Shown piece after piece: positions 1 through 8,185 of a stretch of DNA of 30,810 nucleotides; position 1 is the first letter of the stretch, and the number at the start of each line of letters is the position of its first letter. Position numbers and translations under genes: made by a program. Under the pieces are notes generated by a model. It did no database searches. It saw only the letters and a list, made by a program, of their open reading frames with translations, and was not told where the DNA came from. Origin of the DNA: a virus; the IMG/VR virus record IMGVR_UViG_3300030101_003279, positions 1-30,810 of that record. One strand, written 5' to 3'.

Positions 1-14
1 GGAGACCATTCACA
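1..14. repeat. Terminal direct repeat, left copy
   Basis: The 14 bases GGAGACCATTCACA are identical to the last 14 bases of the window (30797-30810). Joining the two copies keeps one reading frame open across the junction. The repeat is therefore best read as an overlap of a circular or circularly permuted genome; a real short terminal repeat is less likely but not excluded. Confidence 0.85.
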
Positions 15-136
15 ACTTTTTATTTTCTATGAGTGGAAAACGGACGGAGTTTACTCGTAAAGCGCACAGGATGGCGCTGGCTGGCTTTGATTGTGTTTCA
101 AGTGGTGAGGTTGCGGCAAAAAATAAAACGCTTTAG
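2..136 (+). CDS. C-terminal part of a small junction-spanning protein
   Basis: This frame is open from base 2 and stops at TAG 134-136. Joined to the open frame at 30747-30810 through the 14-base overlap, it gives a protein of about 61 residues starting MTTPPRKESIRRD and ending AAKNKTL. It is basic, has no membrane segment and no domain I recognise. An internal ATG at 29-31 could serve as a start if the ends were not joined. It lies between two DNA methyltransferase genes and just upstream of the terminase genes, so a small packaging or regulatory role is possible, but that is a guess from position only. The reading through the junction is seen directly; the function is unknown. Confidence 0.6.
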   Translation, partial: ETIHNFLFSMSGKRTEFTRKAHRMALAGFDCVSSGEVAAKNKTL

Positions 137-145
137 AACTTAAAT

Positions 146-1360
146 ATGGCCAAGGAAAAGGCATCGAAAATAAATGGGATTCCGGTCTACTGTTCATACG
201 ACAGGCCGGTTGATTTGGTTGATTTGGTGGAACATCCAAGCAACCCGAACAAGCACGGCGACAAGCAGATTGCGCTACTGTCAAAAATAATAAGAAACCA
301 AGGCTGGCGGAATCCGGTCATCGTGTCGAAGCGTTCCGGTTTTATTGTTGCCGGCCATGGCAGATTGGCAGCGGCAAAGCTATTAAACGTCGAGGCCGTG
401 CCGGTTGACTACCAAGATTTTGCAAACGAGGCGGAAGAACACGCGCACCTAATAGCCGACAACCGCATTGCGGAACTGGCCGAAATAAACAGCAACGAAC
501 TGGCCGGACTGCTGCGTGATTTGGAGGGCAAGATTGATTTGGATTTGACCGGCTTTGACGAGGTAAGCCTTGACGACATTTTGACGGCAACAGAACCCGA
601 AGCTGCCGAGGTGGATGCAGAACCACAGATTGATAAGGCGGAAGAATTGCAGGCCAAATGGAAAACCGAACTTGGCCAGGTTTGGGAACTAGGCGACCAC
701 CGGCTGTTGTGTGGGGATTCCGCTAATGTTGACGGATTCAAAAAACTAATTAGCAAAAGTAAGGCAGATATAGTTTTGACAGACCCGCCCTACGGCATTT
801 CATACCAATCAAACTATAGAAAGCAAAAATTCACAAAACTAGATAACGATAATGATGTTTTTATTGATTGGATAAAACCTGCTGCTGAGAACACTAAGTC
901 TTGGTTTATATTTTTCTGTGCGTGGCAAAAAATTGACAAGTGGGTAAACGCCGGAAATCAAGTCGGCAGTCTTACGAATGTTTTAATCTGGAAAAAATTC
1001 GCTGCGATGGGTGACCTAAGAGGACAATTTGCGCCTACGTTTGAAATTGCGCTGGCCTATAACAGGGGCGGAAAGTTAAAGGAGGGAACAAGAAAGTCAG
1101 CGGTTTTTGATTGTCCAATTGAAGCGGCAATAAATTTTCAACATCCAACACAAAAGCCGGTCAAACTTATTACTGATATTTTAGATGGTTTGCCGGCTGG
1201 TTCTGTATTCGACCCTTTCCTCGGCAGCGGCACGACTTTAATTGCCTGCGAAAATTTAAAGCGCAAATGCTATGGCGTTGAACTCAACCCAGGCTACGTC
1301 GCGGTGATACTTCAACGCTGGGCGGATGCCACCGGCCGAGAGCCAAAATTATGCAGCTAA
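146..1360 (+). CDS. ParB-like domain fused to a beta-class DNA methyltransferase
   Basis: This is a 404-residue fusion. Residues about 20-130 look like a ParB/sulfiredoxin-type N-terminal domain (pattern around HPSNPNKHGDKQ and the GHGRLAAAKLL stretch). Residues about 180-400 form an S-adenosylmethionine-dependent DNA amino-methyltransferase. The catalytic DPPY lies at 213-216, HPTQKP begins at 333, and the SAM-binding DPFLGSGT lies at 356-363. The order catalytic motif before SAM motif is the beta class. DPPY is usual for N6-adenine enzymes, although N4-cytosine cannot be excluded. Such ParB-methyltransferase fusions are common in phages, often beside terminase genes as here. The stop overlaps the next start by 10 bases. 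No clear ribosome binding site precedes the ATG. The middle (about 740-1190) is visibly richer in A+T than its flanks, which fits an exchanged target-recognition segment. Confidence 0.9.
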   Translation: MAKEKASKINGIPVYCSYDRPVDLVDLVEHPSNPNKHGDKQIALLSKIIRNQGWRNPVIVSKRSGFIVAGHGRLAAAKLLNVEAVPVDYQDFANEAEEHAHLIADNRIAELAEINSNELAGLLRDLEGKIDLDLTGFDEVSLDDILTATEPEAAEVDAEPQIDKAEELQAKWKTELGQVWELGDHRLLCGDSANVDGFKKLISKSKADIVLTDPPYGISYQSNYRKQKFTKLDNDNDVFIDWIKPAAENTKSWFIFFCAWQKIDKWVNAGNQVGSLTNVLIWKKFAAMGDLRGQFAPTFEIALAYNRGGKLKEGTRKSAVFDCPIEAAINFQHPTQKPVKLITDILDGLPAGSVFDPFLGSGTTLIACENLKRKCYGVELNPGYVAVILQRWADATGREPKLCS

Positions 1361-2013
1361 CACCGGAACAGATTCAGAAGGTACAGGCCAAGAACATCGA
1401 GAACTTGGTCAAGAAAGCGGCCGAAGGCAAAACGCTGACGGCCCGCGAGTTGGAAATGCTAAACCAGCAGGCCGAACTTGCCGAGATAGCAAGGCCGGAA
1501 TTTGTAAAGACCAAGGCGTCGCTGGCCGCGCTTTTCAACTTCACAAAACAACGCCTGCAAAAGCTGTCGAAAAAAGAAGGATTCCCAAAAGCAACCCCGC
1601 AGGGATTCAACGTACAGGAGGTGACGGACTACTTGCTGGCTGAAGGAATCGACATCCACCAGGCAAGCAAGGGAACCCTGGCCGCCGAGAAAAACGGCGA
1701 GACAAAAAGCCTGACCGAACTCAAGGCGGAATTATTGCAGGAACAAATTCGTCGCCTCAAATTCCAAAACGAGGTTGAGCGCCGGCAGTATATTTCGACC
1801 GACGAAATAGCCATGGAAATCACGCGCATCATTTCACAATTCAAGTCGGTGATTTATTCAAAGATGGAATCCGAGCTGCCGCCAATATTGGAAGGAATGA
1901 CGGCGGCCGACATCCAAGTCAAAATGCGCGACGGAATTGCAGACGCCTTTGGCGTTTTAGAATCAGACAAATGGAAGAAAACTTTTGCGAAACAATCGCC
2001 CGCCGCGCAATAG
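1351..2013 (+). CDS. terS: Terminase small subunit (Nu1-like candidate)
   Basis: The 220-residue protein begins 10 bases inside the methyltransferase gene and ends 43 bases inside the large terminase gene, the usual place for a small terminase. Residues about 50-80 (KASLAALFNFTKQRLQKL and following) resemble a helix-turn-helix for binding the packaging site. Residues about 120-185 are charged, heptad-like helix rich in E, K, Q and R, suited to oligomerisation. Lambda Nu1 is 181 residues, so the length is reasonable. The role would be to recognise concatemeric phage DNA and hand it to the large subunit. The call rests on position and architecture, since small terminases are poorly conserved. 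Confidence 0.75.
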   Translation: MQLTPEQIQKVQAKNIENLVKKAAEGKTLTARELEMLNQQAELAEIARPEFVKTKASLAALFNFTKQRLQKLSKKEGFPKATPQGFNVQEVTDYLLAEGIDIHQASKGTLAAEKNGETKSLTELKAELLQEQIRRLKFQNEVERRQYISTDEIAMEITRIISQFKSVIYSKMESELPPILEGMTAADIQVKMRDGIADAFGVLESDKWKKTFAKQSPAAQ

Positions 2014-3710
2014 CGCCGCGCAGCACCGACCCGCCATGGCGCTGGGCCGAGCAGAATATTGTCGTCGATAAAACTTCGCCGTTTCCTGGCAAATTCGACG
2101 CCAACATCGCGCCTTGGACAAAGGAACCGATGGAATGCTTCGCCGACAACCGTTGCAAGGACTTGGCCATCATGTGCAGCGCCCAATCCGGCAAAACCCA
2201 AATGGTGATAACCTTGGCGGCCTGGTGCATTGCACAAGACCCTGGGCCGGCCATGTGGGTAATGGCCGCGCAGGACGAAGCCAAGACATTCGCCAGGACA
2301 AGGCTAATGCCGACGCTGGAAAACTGCGAAGCGGTTGCCGAACTATTCCCGACCGACCGGCACGCCAAGACGACCCTTGAAATAAATTTTGCCAGTATGC
2401 CGTTGGTGATTAACGGCGCCAACAGCCAAAGCAAGTTGCAATCGAAACCAATCCGGTGGCTGTTTCTGGATGAGGTGCGGAACTATCCACCAGGCGCATA
2501 CGAGATGGTGATAAAACGAACACGCGCATTTTGGAACGCCAGGCGAGTCGTCATCTCAACACCTGACCACGAAAACGACCACGTCCATCGTGCTTTCCTT
2601 GCCGGCGACCAAAGAATCTACGAGGTACTTTGTACCGAATGCGACGAACGTCACGAAATGAATTTTGATTTTATCAAATGGGACACGAACGAAGTCACCT
2701 TCGTAAATGACGAATACGACTTCGACGAACTAGCCAAGACAATCCGCTACGAGTGTCCGCATTGCATGGCAACCTTCACCGACCGGCAGGACGTCCGCAA
2801 AGCGTTCGCCATTTCCGGCAAGTGGCGGCCCACGAATGAGAAGGCGCCGTCGGAGAAAGTTTCATTTCGTTGGTCGGCCGTCCTGCCGCCATGGGTTCCC
2901 TGGCGTGATTTGGTGCAAGAATTTTTGCAGGCCAAGGCAGCCATGAAAGTCGGAACCACGGTTCCGCTTAAAGTGTTCAAGGCCGAATCGCTTGGCGTGC
3001 CGTGGATAGAAGAGATGGAAACCGATGACGAACTGCGCGAACTGGCAACGCACGACGACAAATGGCCTTGGCCCGACGAAGCGTTCCGGTTTGCCACCGT
3101 CGACGTGCAGCGAGATTTATTTTATTTGGTAGTCCGCGCTTGGGCTGCCGGCGGCGAGAGCCGGCTTGTGCATTGGTCGAAGCCGTTGACGTTTGAAAGC
3201 ATCGAGGACTTGCGGGCGCAGTACAACGTCAAGCCGCACCTGACATTCGTCGACTCCGGTTACAACGCGCAGAAGGTTTATGCGGCCTGCAAGCGTTTCG
3301 GCTTCACTTCAATAAAGGGCGCCAAGACCAAGGACTTCGCGCATAAGGTGAAGGGCGAAACCGTTCGCCGCGCTTACTCTCCCCGCGTCTATGTCGACCC
3401 AGCCGTCGGAACGAAAAGCCAAGGCAGGGTGCGGCCGGTGACTTTGTTCCATTGGTCGAACCCAACTTGCAAGGACGTGCTGGCCAACCTACGCGACGGC
3501 CGCGGCGCGAACTGGACAGTCACGCCGGATGCTGGCAACGAGTATGAACTTCAAATGTTTTCCGAGCGGCGCAGGGAACGCCACGACAAGGCCGGCCAAA
3601 CCGTTTACGAATGGCACCGCGTCGGCAAGCGTGCCAATCACCTTTGGGATTGTGAGGGGATGCAGATTGCGGCAGCGATGATGGCCAAATGCCTGGCGGA
3701 AACCGCTTGA
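1971..3710 (+). CDS. terL: Terminase large subunit, GpA family
   Basis: The 579-residue packaging motor and nuclease. Residues 69-76 (CSAQSGKT) are the ATPase Walker A-like loop and 163-169 (WLFLDEV) the Walker B strand with its catalytic glutamate. Two CxxC pairs (CTEC and CPHC, about residues 222-225 and 264-267) could bind zinc, as in other GpA proteins. The C-terminal nuclease half carries acidic residues in FATVDVQ (D378) and FVDSG (D428), fitting an RNase H-like cleavage domain. Lambda gpA is 641 residues. The gene overlaps the small subunit by 43 bases and is followed by the longest gap in the head region. The family assignment is firm; the exact nuclease residues are inferred. Confidence 0.95.
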   Translation: MEENFCETIARRAIAPRSTDPPWRWAEQNIVVDKTSPFPGKFDANIAPWTKEPMECFADNRCKDLAIMCSAQSGKTQMVITLAAWCIAQDPGPAMWVMAAQDEAKTFARTRLMPTLENCEAVAELFPTDRHAKTTLEINFASMPLVINGANSQSKLQSKPIRWLFLDEVRNYPPGAYEMVIKRTRAFWNARRVVISTPDHENDHVHRAFLAGDQRIYEVLCTECDERHEMNFDFIKWDTNEVTFVNDEYDFDELAKTIRYECPHCMATFTDRQDVRKAFAISGKWRPTNEKAPSEKVSFRWSAVLPPWVPWRDLVQEFLQAKAAMKVGTTVPLKVFKAESLGVPWIEEMETDDELRELATHDDKWPWPDEAFRFATVDVQRDLFYLVVRAWAAGGESRLVHWSKPLTFESIEDLRAQYNVKPHLTFVDSGYNAQKVYAACKRFGFTSIKGAKTKDFAHKVKGETVRRAYSPRVYVDPAVGTKSQGRVRPVTLFHWSNPTCKDVLANLRDGRGANWTVTPDAGNEYELQMFSERRRERHDKAGQTVYEWHRVGKRANHLWDCEGMQIAAAMMAKCLAETA

Positions 3711-3902
3711 CGATTTGCCGACCTAGTTTGCAATCGGTTCGCCGGCTTTTGGTTCTGCCGGCATGGTTGTTTGGACATGACAACAGCCCGCAACGGGCGC
3801 TCACTCATAACTAGAGCCGGTCGAGGTTTAGTAGCTTTCCCTCGGCCGGCTTGCTTTTTGTTTCGCTTGAGAAAACGAGCCATCCGCTAACATGGGAAGG
3901 AA
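3711..3902. other. Gene-free gap between terminase and head genes
   Basis: This 192-base stretch holds no convincing gene on either strand, although the rest of the genome is tightly packed. It contains a short perfect hairpin (GCCCG at 3786-3790 pairing CGGGC at 3794-3798, loop CAA) and a longer stem at 3814-3852 followed by a T-rich run. A candidate -35 TTGACG at 3707-3712 has no acceptable -10 partner. The gap may hold a transcription stop, a small RNA, or a packaging-related site. Confidence 0.6.
3814..3863 (+). terminator. Rho-independent terminator-like hairpin after terminase
   Basis: Bases 3814-3826 (GAGCCGGTCGAGG) can pair with 3840-3852 (CCTCGGCCGGCTT) over 13 positions with two G-U pairs and a 13-base loop. 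The stem is followed by GCTTTTTGTTT. This fits a factor-independent terminator on the + strand at the end of the packaging genes. The loop is rather long and the T run begins two bases after the stem, so it may be partial or act as an attenuator. Confidence 0.6.
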
Positions 3903-4154
3903 ATGCGGGCGGAAGGTTTATTTCTTAATTTCACAACCAGCGAAATCACCACGATTCAGACGAAGGCGAAAACGCTTTTGACTGAAGGCAAGACGCTGAT
4001 GGCATACGGCATCGGCGGCCGGAACGCCACCAAGCAGTTTACGCTGCCGATTGACCAGGTGTTGCGCGAATGCCGGTTCGCCTTAAAGAAAAAAGACCCT
4101 GCCACCTACGGTTATTTGTCGACCCGCACCTACGCCAAGTTCCGCAATGCTTAA
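3903..4154 (+). CDS. gpW-like head-tail joining protein (candidate)
   Basis: An 83-residue protein located exactly between the large terminase and the portal, the place of gene W in the lambda order A-W-B. The segment from residue 15 (EITTIQTKAKTLLTEGKTL), through a basic GIGGRNATKQF turn, to a second helix (DQVLRECRFALKKKD) matches the helix-hairpin-helix layout of gpW (68 residues in lambda). gpW plugs the portal exit after packaging and prepares it for the tail. The ATG follows the purine-rich GGGAAGGAA directly, so the ribosome site is close to the start. The gene overlaps the portal by 8 bases. The call is inferred from order and shape rather than strong similarity. Confidence 0.65.
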   Translation: MRAEGLFLNFTTSEITTIQTKAKTLLTEGKTLMAYGIGGRNATKQFTLPIDQVLRECRFALKKKDPATYGYLSTRTYAKFRNA

Positions 4155-5535
4155 AGGATTCTTGAAAAAACTCGGTTCCCTTTGGGAGCCACAATATCAA
4201 AGCAACCGGCACCGCCGGCCGCTGCGCTATCTCAATAAAGACACCAGACAGCTAATCCCGACCGGAACGCACCAGCAACTTGTCAGCGCGGGCCGCTGGT
4301 TGTTTGGCAACTTCGCACCGGTACGCGGGGCGCTATTGGAACAATGCACATATTCTGTGCAGCCATTCGTTCCGCAGTATGTCGGGAAGGATTTAGAATG
4401 GGGCGCTCAAGCTGAAGCCTGGCTGAAGGAATTCCACGGCATCATGGACATTCAAGGCCGCTGCGACTTTGAAGAGTTTCTTTACTTGGCGCTGCTGTCC
4501 ATCAAGCGCGACGGCGACGTTGGCGTTCTGCTGACCAAGACCGGCAGCGGTTATCCGGCCGTGCAGTTAATACCGGCGCACCGCATCGCCAGCAGGACAC
4601 AAGGGCCAAATGAATTTAACGGAGTCATCACCAACAAGCAGGGGCGGCCTGTCAGTTACATGATTGACGGCGAGCGAAAGGTAAGCGCCCGCGATATGGC
4701 ACTCTGTTTCTTTCCAGAGTGGGCGGACCAAGGCCGCGGCATCTCGCCGCTGTCTGCTGTTACTGGCGACTTGCAGGATGTCAAGGAACTCAGAGAATAT
4801 GAACTCAGCGCACAAAAGGCAGCCAGCAGCATCGCCCTGGTCGAACACAACGAGGACGGATACGCCGACGACAGCGAAGCCTTTATCGAACAAACCATTG
4901 ATAGCGGCAGTTTATCGACAACCCTGGAGTCGCTTGAGGGAGGGGCAATTAGATACTTCCGCGCCGGTTCTGGTAGTAAGATTGAAGTCGTAGACCGCAA
5001 CCGCCCAAGCGCCAACGCGCAGGAGTTTGAAAACACAATACTTCGCAGCGCGTTCCAGGCTATCGAATGGCCATACGACCTCAGTCTCGACCCGACGAAA
5101 ATCGGCGGCGCTGTCGTTCGCCTGGTAACAGCCAAAGCGCAGCGCACCGTCGAGAAGAACCAGCGCCTTGTCCGCAAGATTGCAAAACGGATTGACGGCT
5201 ACGCTTTAAGCAAAGCCATGAAGGCCGGCCTTCTGCCGCGACCGCAGGGCGGCGATTGGTATTCATGGCACTACCAAGGGCCGAGGAAGATTAGCGTCGA
5301 CGGTGGCCGTGATGCAGGCGCCGCCCGCGAGGATTACAAAATGGGACTGACGACCTTGCAGGAGTTGTACGCGGAACGCGGTTTGCATTGGGAAGATGAA
5401 GTCGAGAAGCGAATTAGCGAGCAGCGGTTTGTTTTAGACCTTGCCGCAAAACACGGCATCGACCCGAACCGCGTGCAATTGTTGACCCCGAACGGACTGC
5501 CGGCCGATGGCAACATACAAGGGCCAGGAAATTAA
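4147..5535 (+). CDS. Portal protein, lambda gpB family
   Basis: The 462-residue protein fits the portal family that accompanies GpA terminases (lambda gpB, 533 residues). The N-terminal region is basic and aromatic (NRHRRPLRYLNKDTRQL). It is followed by the typical core in which LIPAHRI (about residues 140-146) precedes a beta segment and CFFPEWADQGRGISPLSAV (about 188-206), a pattern common in these portals. A dodecameric ring at one capsid vertex would dock the terminase and let DNA pass. The gene overlaps gpW by 8 bases at the front and the protease gene by 29 bases at the end. The family is recognised with good confidence. Confidence 0.92.
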   Translation: MLKGFLKKLGSLWEPQYQSNRHRRPLRYLNKDTRQLIPTGTHQQLVSAGRWLFGNFAPVRGALLEQCTYSVQPFVPQYVGKDLEWGAQAEAWLKEFHGIMDIQGRCDFEEFLYLALLSIKRDGDVGVLLTKTGSGYPAVQLIPAHRIASRTQGPNEFNGVITNKQGRPVSYMIDGERKVSARDMALCFFPEWADQGRGISPLSAVTGDLQDVKELREYELSAQKAASSIALVEHNEDGYADDSEAFIEQTIDSGSLSTTLESLEGGAIRYFRAGSGSKIEVVDRNRPSANAQEFENTILRSAFQAIEWPYDLSLDPTKIGGAVVRLVTAKAQRTVEKNQRLVRKIAKRIDGYALSKAMKAGLLPRPQGGDWYSWHYQGPRKISVDGGRDAGAAREDYKMGLTTLQELYAERGLHWEDEVEKRISEQRFVLDLAAKHGIDPNRVQLLTPNGLPADGNIQGPGN

Positions 5536-6667
5536 CACCAAGCCGACCGAGGCCGTGGCAAATGCGGCCAAGCGCGGTTTGCGGTTACGAAAAGAATTTA
5601 AACGCGGCGGCACTAGGGTCGGCGTGACACGGGCCAACCAGTTGGTCAGGCGAGATGAATTGTCGACCGACACAGTAAAGCGGATGAAGGCTTACTTTGA
5701 CCGTCACGCTGTCGACTTGCAGGCGCCAAAAAACAAAGACCCTGACGCGGCCGGCTACCCTGGCGCCGGTTTAATCGCCTGGCTTTTGTGGGGCGGCAAT
5801 CCTGGCCGCGCCTGGGCTAATAGAATAGTTAATAGAATGAAAACGATAGACGAACAACAAAACAGCACGGCCGTTGATAACAAGATTTGGGCCATCAACC
5901 CGAAACACTTGCAGCAGGCCAGCGCGACATTAAGCGCGGAAATCATCATCGAGGATAAAGACGATGACGACGAAGATGACATATTTGACAGCTACGCAAT
6001 GAGCGAGGAGAACGGCGTCGCCATTATTCCTGTCTCCGGCGTCATTGGTCACAAGGTTTCGGCCGTTTCAAAACTGCTTGGCGCAGTCGACACGCTTGAC
6101 GTTATTGCGGCCATTGAACTGGCGGCAGAGGATGATGACATCGACACAATCATTTTAGACATCGACTCACCAGGCGGAACCGTCGGCGGCGTGCCGGAGT
6201 TGGCGGAGACAGTCGAGGACGTACAACGTGCCGGCGTCAAAAAGATTTACGCATACACCGACAGCATGATGGCAAGCGCGGCCTACTGGATGGCCGCCGG
6301 CGCCAACGGCATTTTCGCGGCACCATCGGCAGAGGTTGGCAGCATAGGAGTATACTTGCCGGTAATGGACACCAGCAAGGCGTTGGCCGAGAAAGGCGTC
6401 ACCGTCGAGATTTTCAAATCCGGCAAATACAAAGCTGCCGGATTTCCTGGCGTGGCATTGGATGAAGAGATTCGCAAGCACCTACAACTTGAGGTGATGG
6501 AAACCTACAACGAGTTTGCCGGCTTCGTGAAGAAGTACCGCGCCGAACTTAATTACGAATATATGCAGGGCCAGACGTTGACCGGCCGCAAGGCTGCCGA
6601 CGTTGGCATGGTCGACGGCACCGCCAAGAATTTGGATTCCCTCTTGCAAATGCTGGGAAAGGCATAG
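5507..6667 (+). CDS. Head maturation protease, S49/SppA family, with N-terminal extra domain
   Basis: The 386-residue protein has two parts. Residues about 10-115 (KPTEAVANAAKRGLRLRKEF, then WLLWGGNPGRAWANRIVNRMK) form a small domain also known as a separate protein in other phages. Residues about 165-386 are an S49 Ser-Lys peptidase as in lambda gpC. The nucleophile is Ser257 in MMASAAYWM and the general base is probably Lys309 in SGKYKAAG. The spacing of 52 residues equals that of Ser147 and Lys199 in Bacillus SppA. DSPGG at about 222-226 lies at the expected oxyanion region. It would trim scaffold and other head proteins during capsid maturation. An acidic linker (about residues 148-162, rich in D and E) joins the parts. 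No internal scaffold gene in the same frame, as in lambda, is obvious. Confidence 0.9.
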   Translation: MATYKGQEINTKPTEAVANAAKRGLRLRKEFKRGGTRVGVTRANQLVRRDELSTDTVKRMKAYFDRHAVDLQAPKNKDPDAAGYPGAGLIAWLLWGGNPGRAWANRIVNRMKTIDEQQNSTAVDNKIWAINPKHLQQASATLSAEIIIEDKDDDDEDDIFDSYAMSEENGVAIIPVSGVIGHKVSAVSKLLGAVDTLDVIAAIELAAEDDDIDTIILDIDSPGGTVGGVPELAETVEDVQRAGVKKIYAYTDSMMASAAYWMAAGANGIFAAPSAEVGSIGVYLPVMDTSKALAEKGVTVEIFKSGKYKAAGFPGVALDEEIRKHLQLEVMETYNEFAGFVKKYRAELNYEYMQGQTLTGRKAADVGMVDGTAKNLDSLLQMLGKA

Positions 6668-6693
6668 AATCAACTCAACTTGTTTTTTTTGAC

Positions 6694-7080
6694 ATGACAA
6701 TCGCAGAAGAAAACGCCGACTTAAAAAGCCAGATTGAGGCTTTGACGGCCGCACAAGAAGAAGGCCAAGGCGCTTTGGCGACCGTTGGTGAAACGAACGA
6801 GAAACTCGAAAAGGCCAACGCGGCCCTAGTCGAGAAAGTGGCTCAACTTGAAAACGAACTCGCCGACGTGAAAAGCGAACAGCAGGACGTCGAAGAGATT
6901 GCCGGCGAACGTGCTGCCGAGATAGTAGCGCAGCAGGGCGCCGAGCCGGTAGCCGAGGAAACCGAGGAAGCGGCCAAGCCGAAAACACTCGACGAACTTT
7001 GGGCGGAGTACGCTTCAATCAAAAATTTAAAAGAGAAAACTTTGTTTTTCCGCAAGGAAATCAAACCTTTAACAAACTGA
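6694..7080 (+). CDS. Coiled-coil scaffold-like head protein
   Basis: The 128-residue protein sits between the protease and the major capsid gene. Residues 1-75 are an almost unbroken heptad pattern rich in E, K, L, A and Q (DLKSQIEALTAAQ, VEKVAQLENELADVKSEQ). An acidic linker (EPVAEETEEAAKP) follows, then a short basic end (FFRKEIKPLTN). Scaffolding proteins are typically long helical proteins whose basic C-terminus binds coat protein, so this fits a scaffold that the neighbouring protease removes. No family motif proves it. The ATG is preceded by eight T residues and no ribosome binding site, so translation may be coupled weakly to the gene 26 bases upstream. Confidence 0.6.
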   Translation: MTIAEENADLKSQIEALTAAQEEGQGALATVGETNEKLEKANAALVEKVAQLENELADVKSEQQDVEEIAGERAAEIVAQQGAEPVAEETEEAAKPKTLDELWAEYASIKNLKEKTLFFRKEIKPLTN

Positions 7081-7082
7081 TA

Positions 7083-7089
7083 AAAGGAG
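7083..7089 (+). promoter_or_regulatory. Strong ribosome binding site of the capsid gene
   Basis: AAAGGAG lies 9 bases upstream of the GTG at 7099. It is one of the few near-perfect Shine-Dalgarno sequences in the window and decides the GTG as the capsid start, consistent with very high expression. Confidence 0.75.
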
Positions 7090-7098
7090 TTAAATAAC

Positions 7099-7980
7099 GT
7101 GGCCAATACACTAAATGGTATCAACCTAAGCCAGATTGCGGCTTATACATTGGAGACACTCAGCGCCGAGATGCCTGTCGTGTCTGCCTTTACAACTGAC
7201 TTTTCTGCTGACGTGGCAGATGTCGGCGAATCGGTCAGCACTCGCGTTGCTAGTGCGGTGAGCGCAGGAGATGCCGCAAGTGGCTACTCTGCCACGGACG
7301 TAACTTCGACGGCCAAGACAATTACGCTGAACAAGCACAAGCATTTCACGGCCAAATTCACCGACCTTGAAATCGCCAAGGGTGGCTTGGATATGTTGGA
7401 GCGCACTTTCGTTCGTCCTGCTGTCCACTCTGTCGTCAACGCTATGATGGATGACCTGCTGGCCTTGGTTGTGAACGCAACATACAGCAACAACACCGTC
7501 GTGACTGCCGCCAACTTTGGCGCTGATGATGTTGCTACTCTTGCTGGCGACTTGACGACCCTAAACGTGCCGCGTTCACCGCGCAGTATGGTTATCAAGC
7601 CGGCCTACTACGCCGCGCTCGCCAAGGATAACGCTATCCAGGCCAGTTACGCCTTTGGCAACCCTGGCGCCATACAGGATAACAGCATCCCCCGCGTCCA
7701 CGGGTTCGACGTGTTGGAGTATTCCGACATTCCTGCGAACTCCGAGAACCTGGAAGGTTTTGTTTGCGGCAAGGAAGCTTTAATCATCGCAGCCCGCCAG
7801 CCGGCGCTGCCGGAAAACTGGGCGGGTTCGGTCGAGTCTGTCCAAGACCCTGACAGCGGAATTACAATTCAGCTAAGGAATTGGTACGAAGGTAAAGACG
7901 GCGCTCAATACCTTACTTGCACGCTAATATATGGCGTTGCCGCTGGTACTGACAGCCTCAAGCGAATCCTTTCAGCTTAA
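7099..7980 (+). CDS. Major capsid protein
   Basis: The 293-residue protein starts with GTG behind AAAGGAG. It follows protease and scaffold candidate, the standard place of the coat gene. The sequence has the look of an HK97-fold coat: an early helix (NLSQIAAYTLETLSAEMP), an extended TITLNKHKHFTAKFTD segment like an E-loop/P-domain strand, a long helix (FVRPAVHSVVNAMMDDLLALV) and a late A-domain with VHGFDVLEYSDIP and IQLRNWYEG. Many copies would form the icosahedral shell. No separate decoration protein is evident unless the small gene at 7980 plays that role. The stop TAA and the next ATG share one base. Confidence 0.85.
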   Translation: MANTLNGINLSQIAAYTLETLSAEMPVVSAFTTDFSADVADVGESVSTRVASAVSAGDAASGYSATDVTSTAKTITLNKHKHFTAKFTDLEIAKGGLDMLERTFVRPAVHSVVNAMMDDLLALVVNATYSNNTVVTAANFGADDVATLAGDLTTLNVPRSPRSMVIKPAYYAALAKDNAIQASYAFGNPGAIQDNSIPRVHGFDVLEYSDIPANSENLEGFVCGKEALIIAARQPALPENWAGSVESVQDPDSGITIQLRNWYEGKDGAQYLTCTLIYGVAAGTDSLKRILSA

Positions 7981-8162
7981 TGAAGTTGAACATTGCAGTC
8001 GGCCGTAAAGCCGACAAGTTCAAGGTGCTATATGTCGGTGGTGACGCCGACAAAGCAATTGAGGCAATGACCGAGGCAGCGGAGGCTGACAAACCGAAGT
8101 TTGAAGAAGTGACGGTTTACAAGTCGCCGCTGCATTTTAAGCGCAGGAAAATTTCTGCATAG
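7980..8162 (+). CDS. Small protein after the capsid gene
   Basis: A 60-residue protein whose ATG overlaps the capsid stop (TAATG), so it is probably translated by coupling. It starts MKLNIAVGRKADKFKVLYVGGDADKA-like, a beta-strand then helix pattern, and ends with a basic KRRKISA. I do not recognise a family. Its place just before a strong terminator makes it the last gene of the head transcript. A small head accessory or decoration role is possible but unproven. Confidence 0.65.
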   Translation: MKLNIAVGRKADKFKVLYVGGDADKAIEAMTEAAEADKPKFEEVTVYKSPLHFKRRKISA

Positions 8163-8185
8163 TTAAGGTGGTGGATTAGGTGTTT

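Noticed and set aside
1326-1643. 105-residue + strand frame overlapping the small terminase
   Set aside because: It is a shifted reading of the terminase small subunit gene with Gly/Arg-rich sequence and no independent support.
1919-2434. 171-residue minus-strand frame opposite the terminase genes
   Set aside because: The + strand carries terminase motifs throughout; no domain or ribosome site supports the minus frame.
3707-3735. Promoter with -35 TTGACG
   Set aside because: At a spacing of 17 bases the -10 position reads GCAATC, too far from TATAAT; no other good pair is near.
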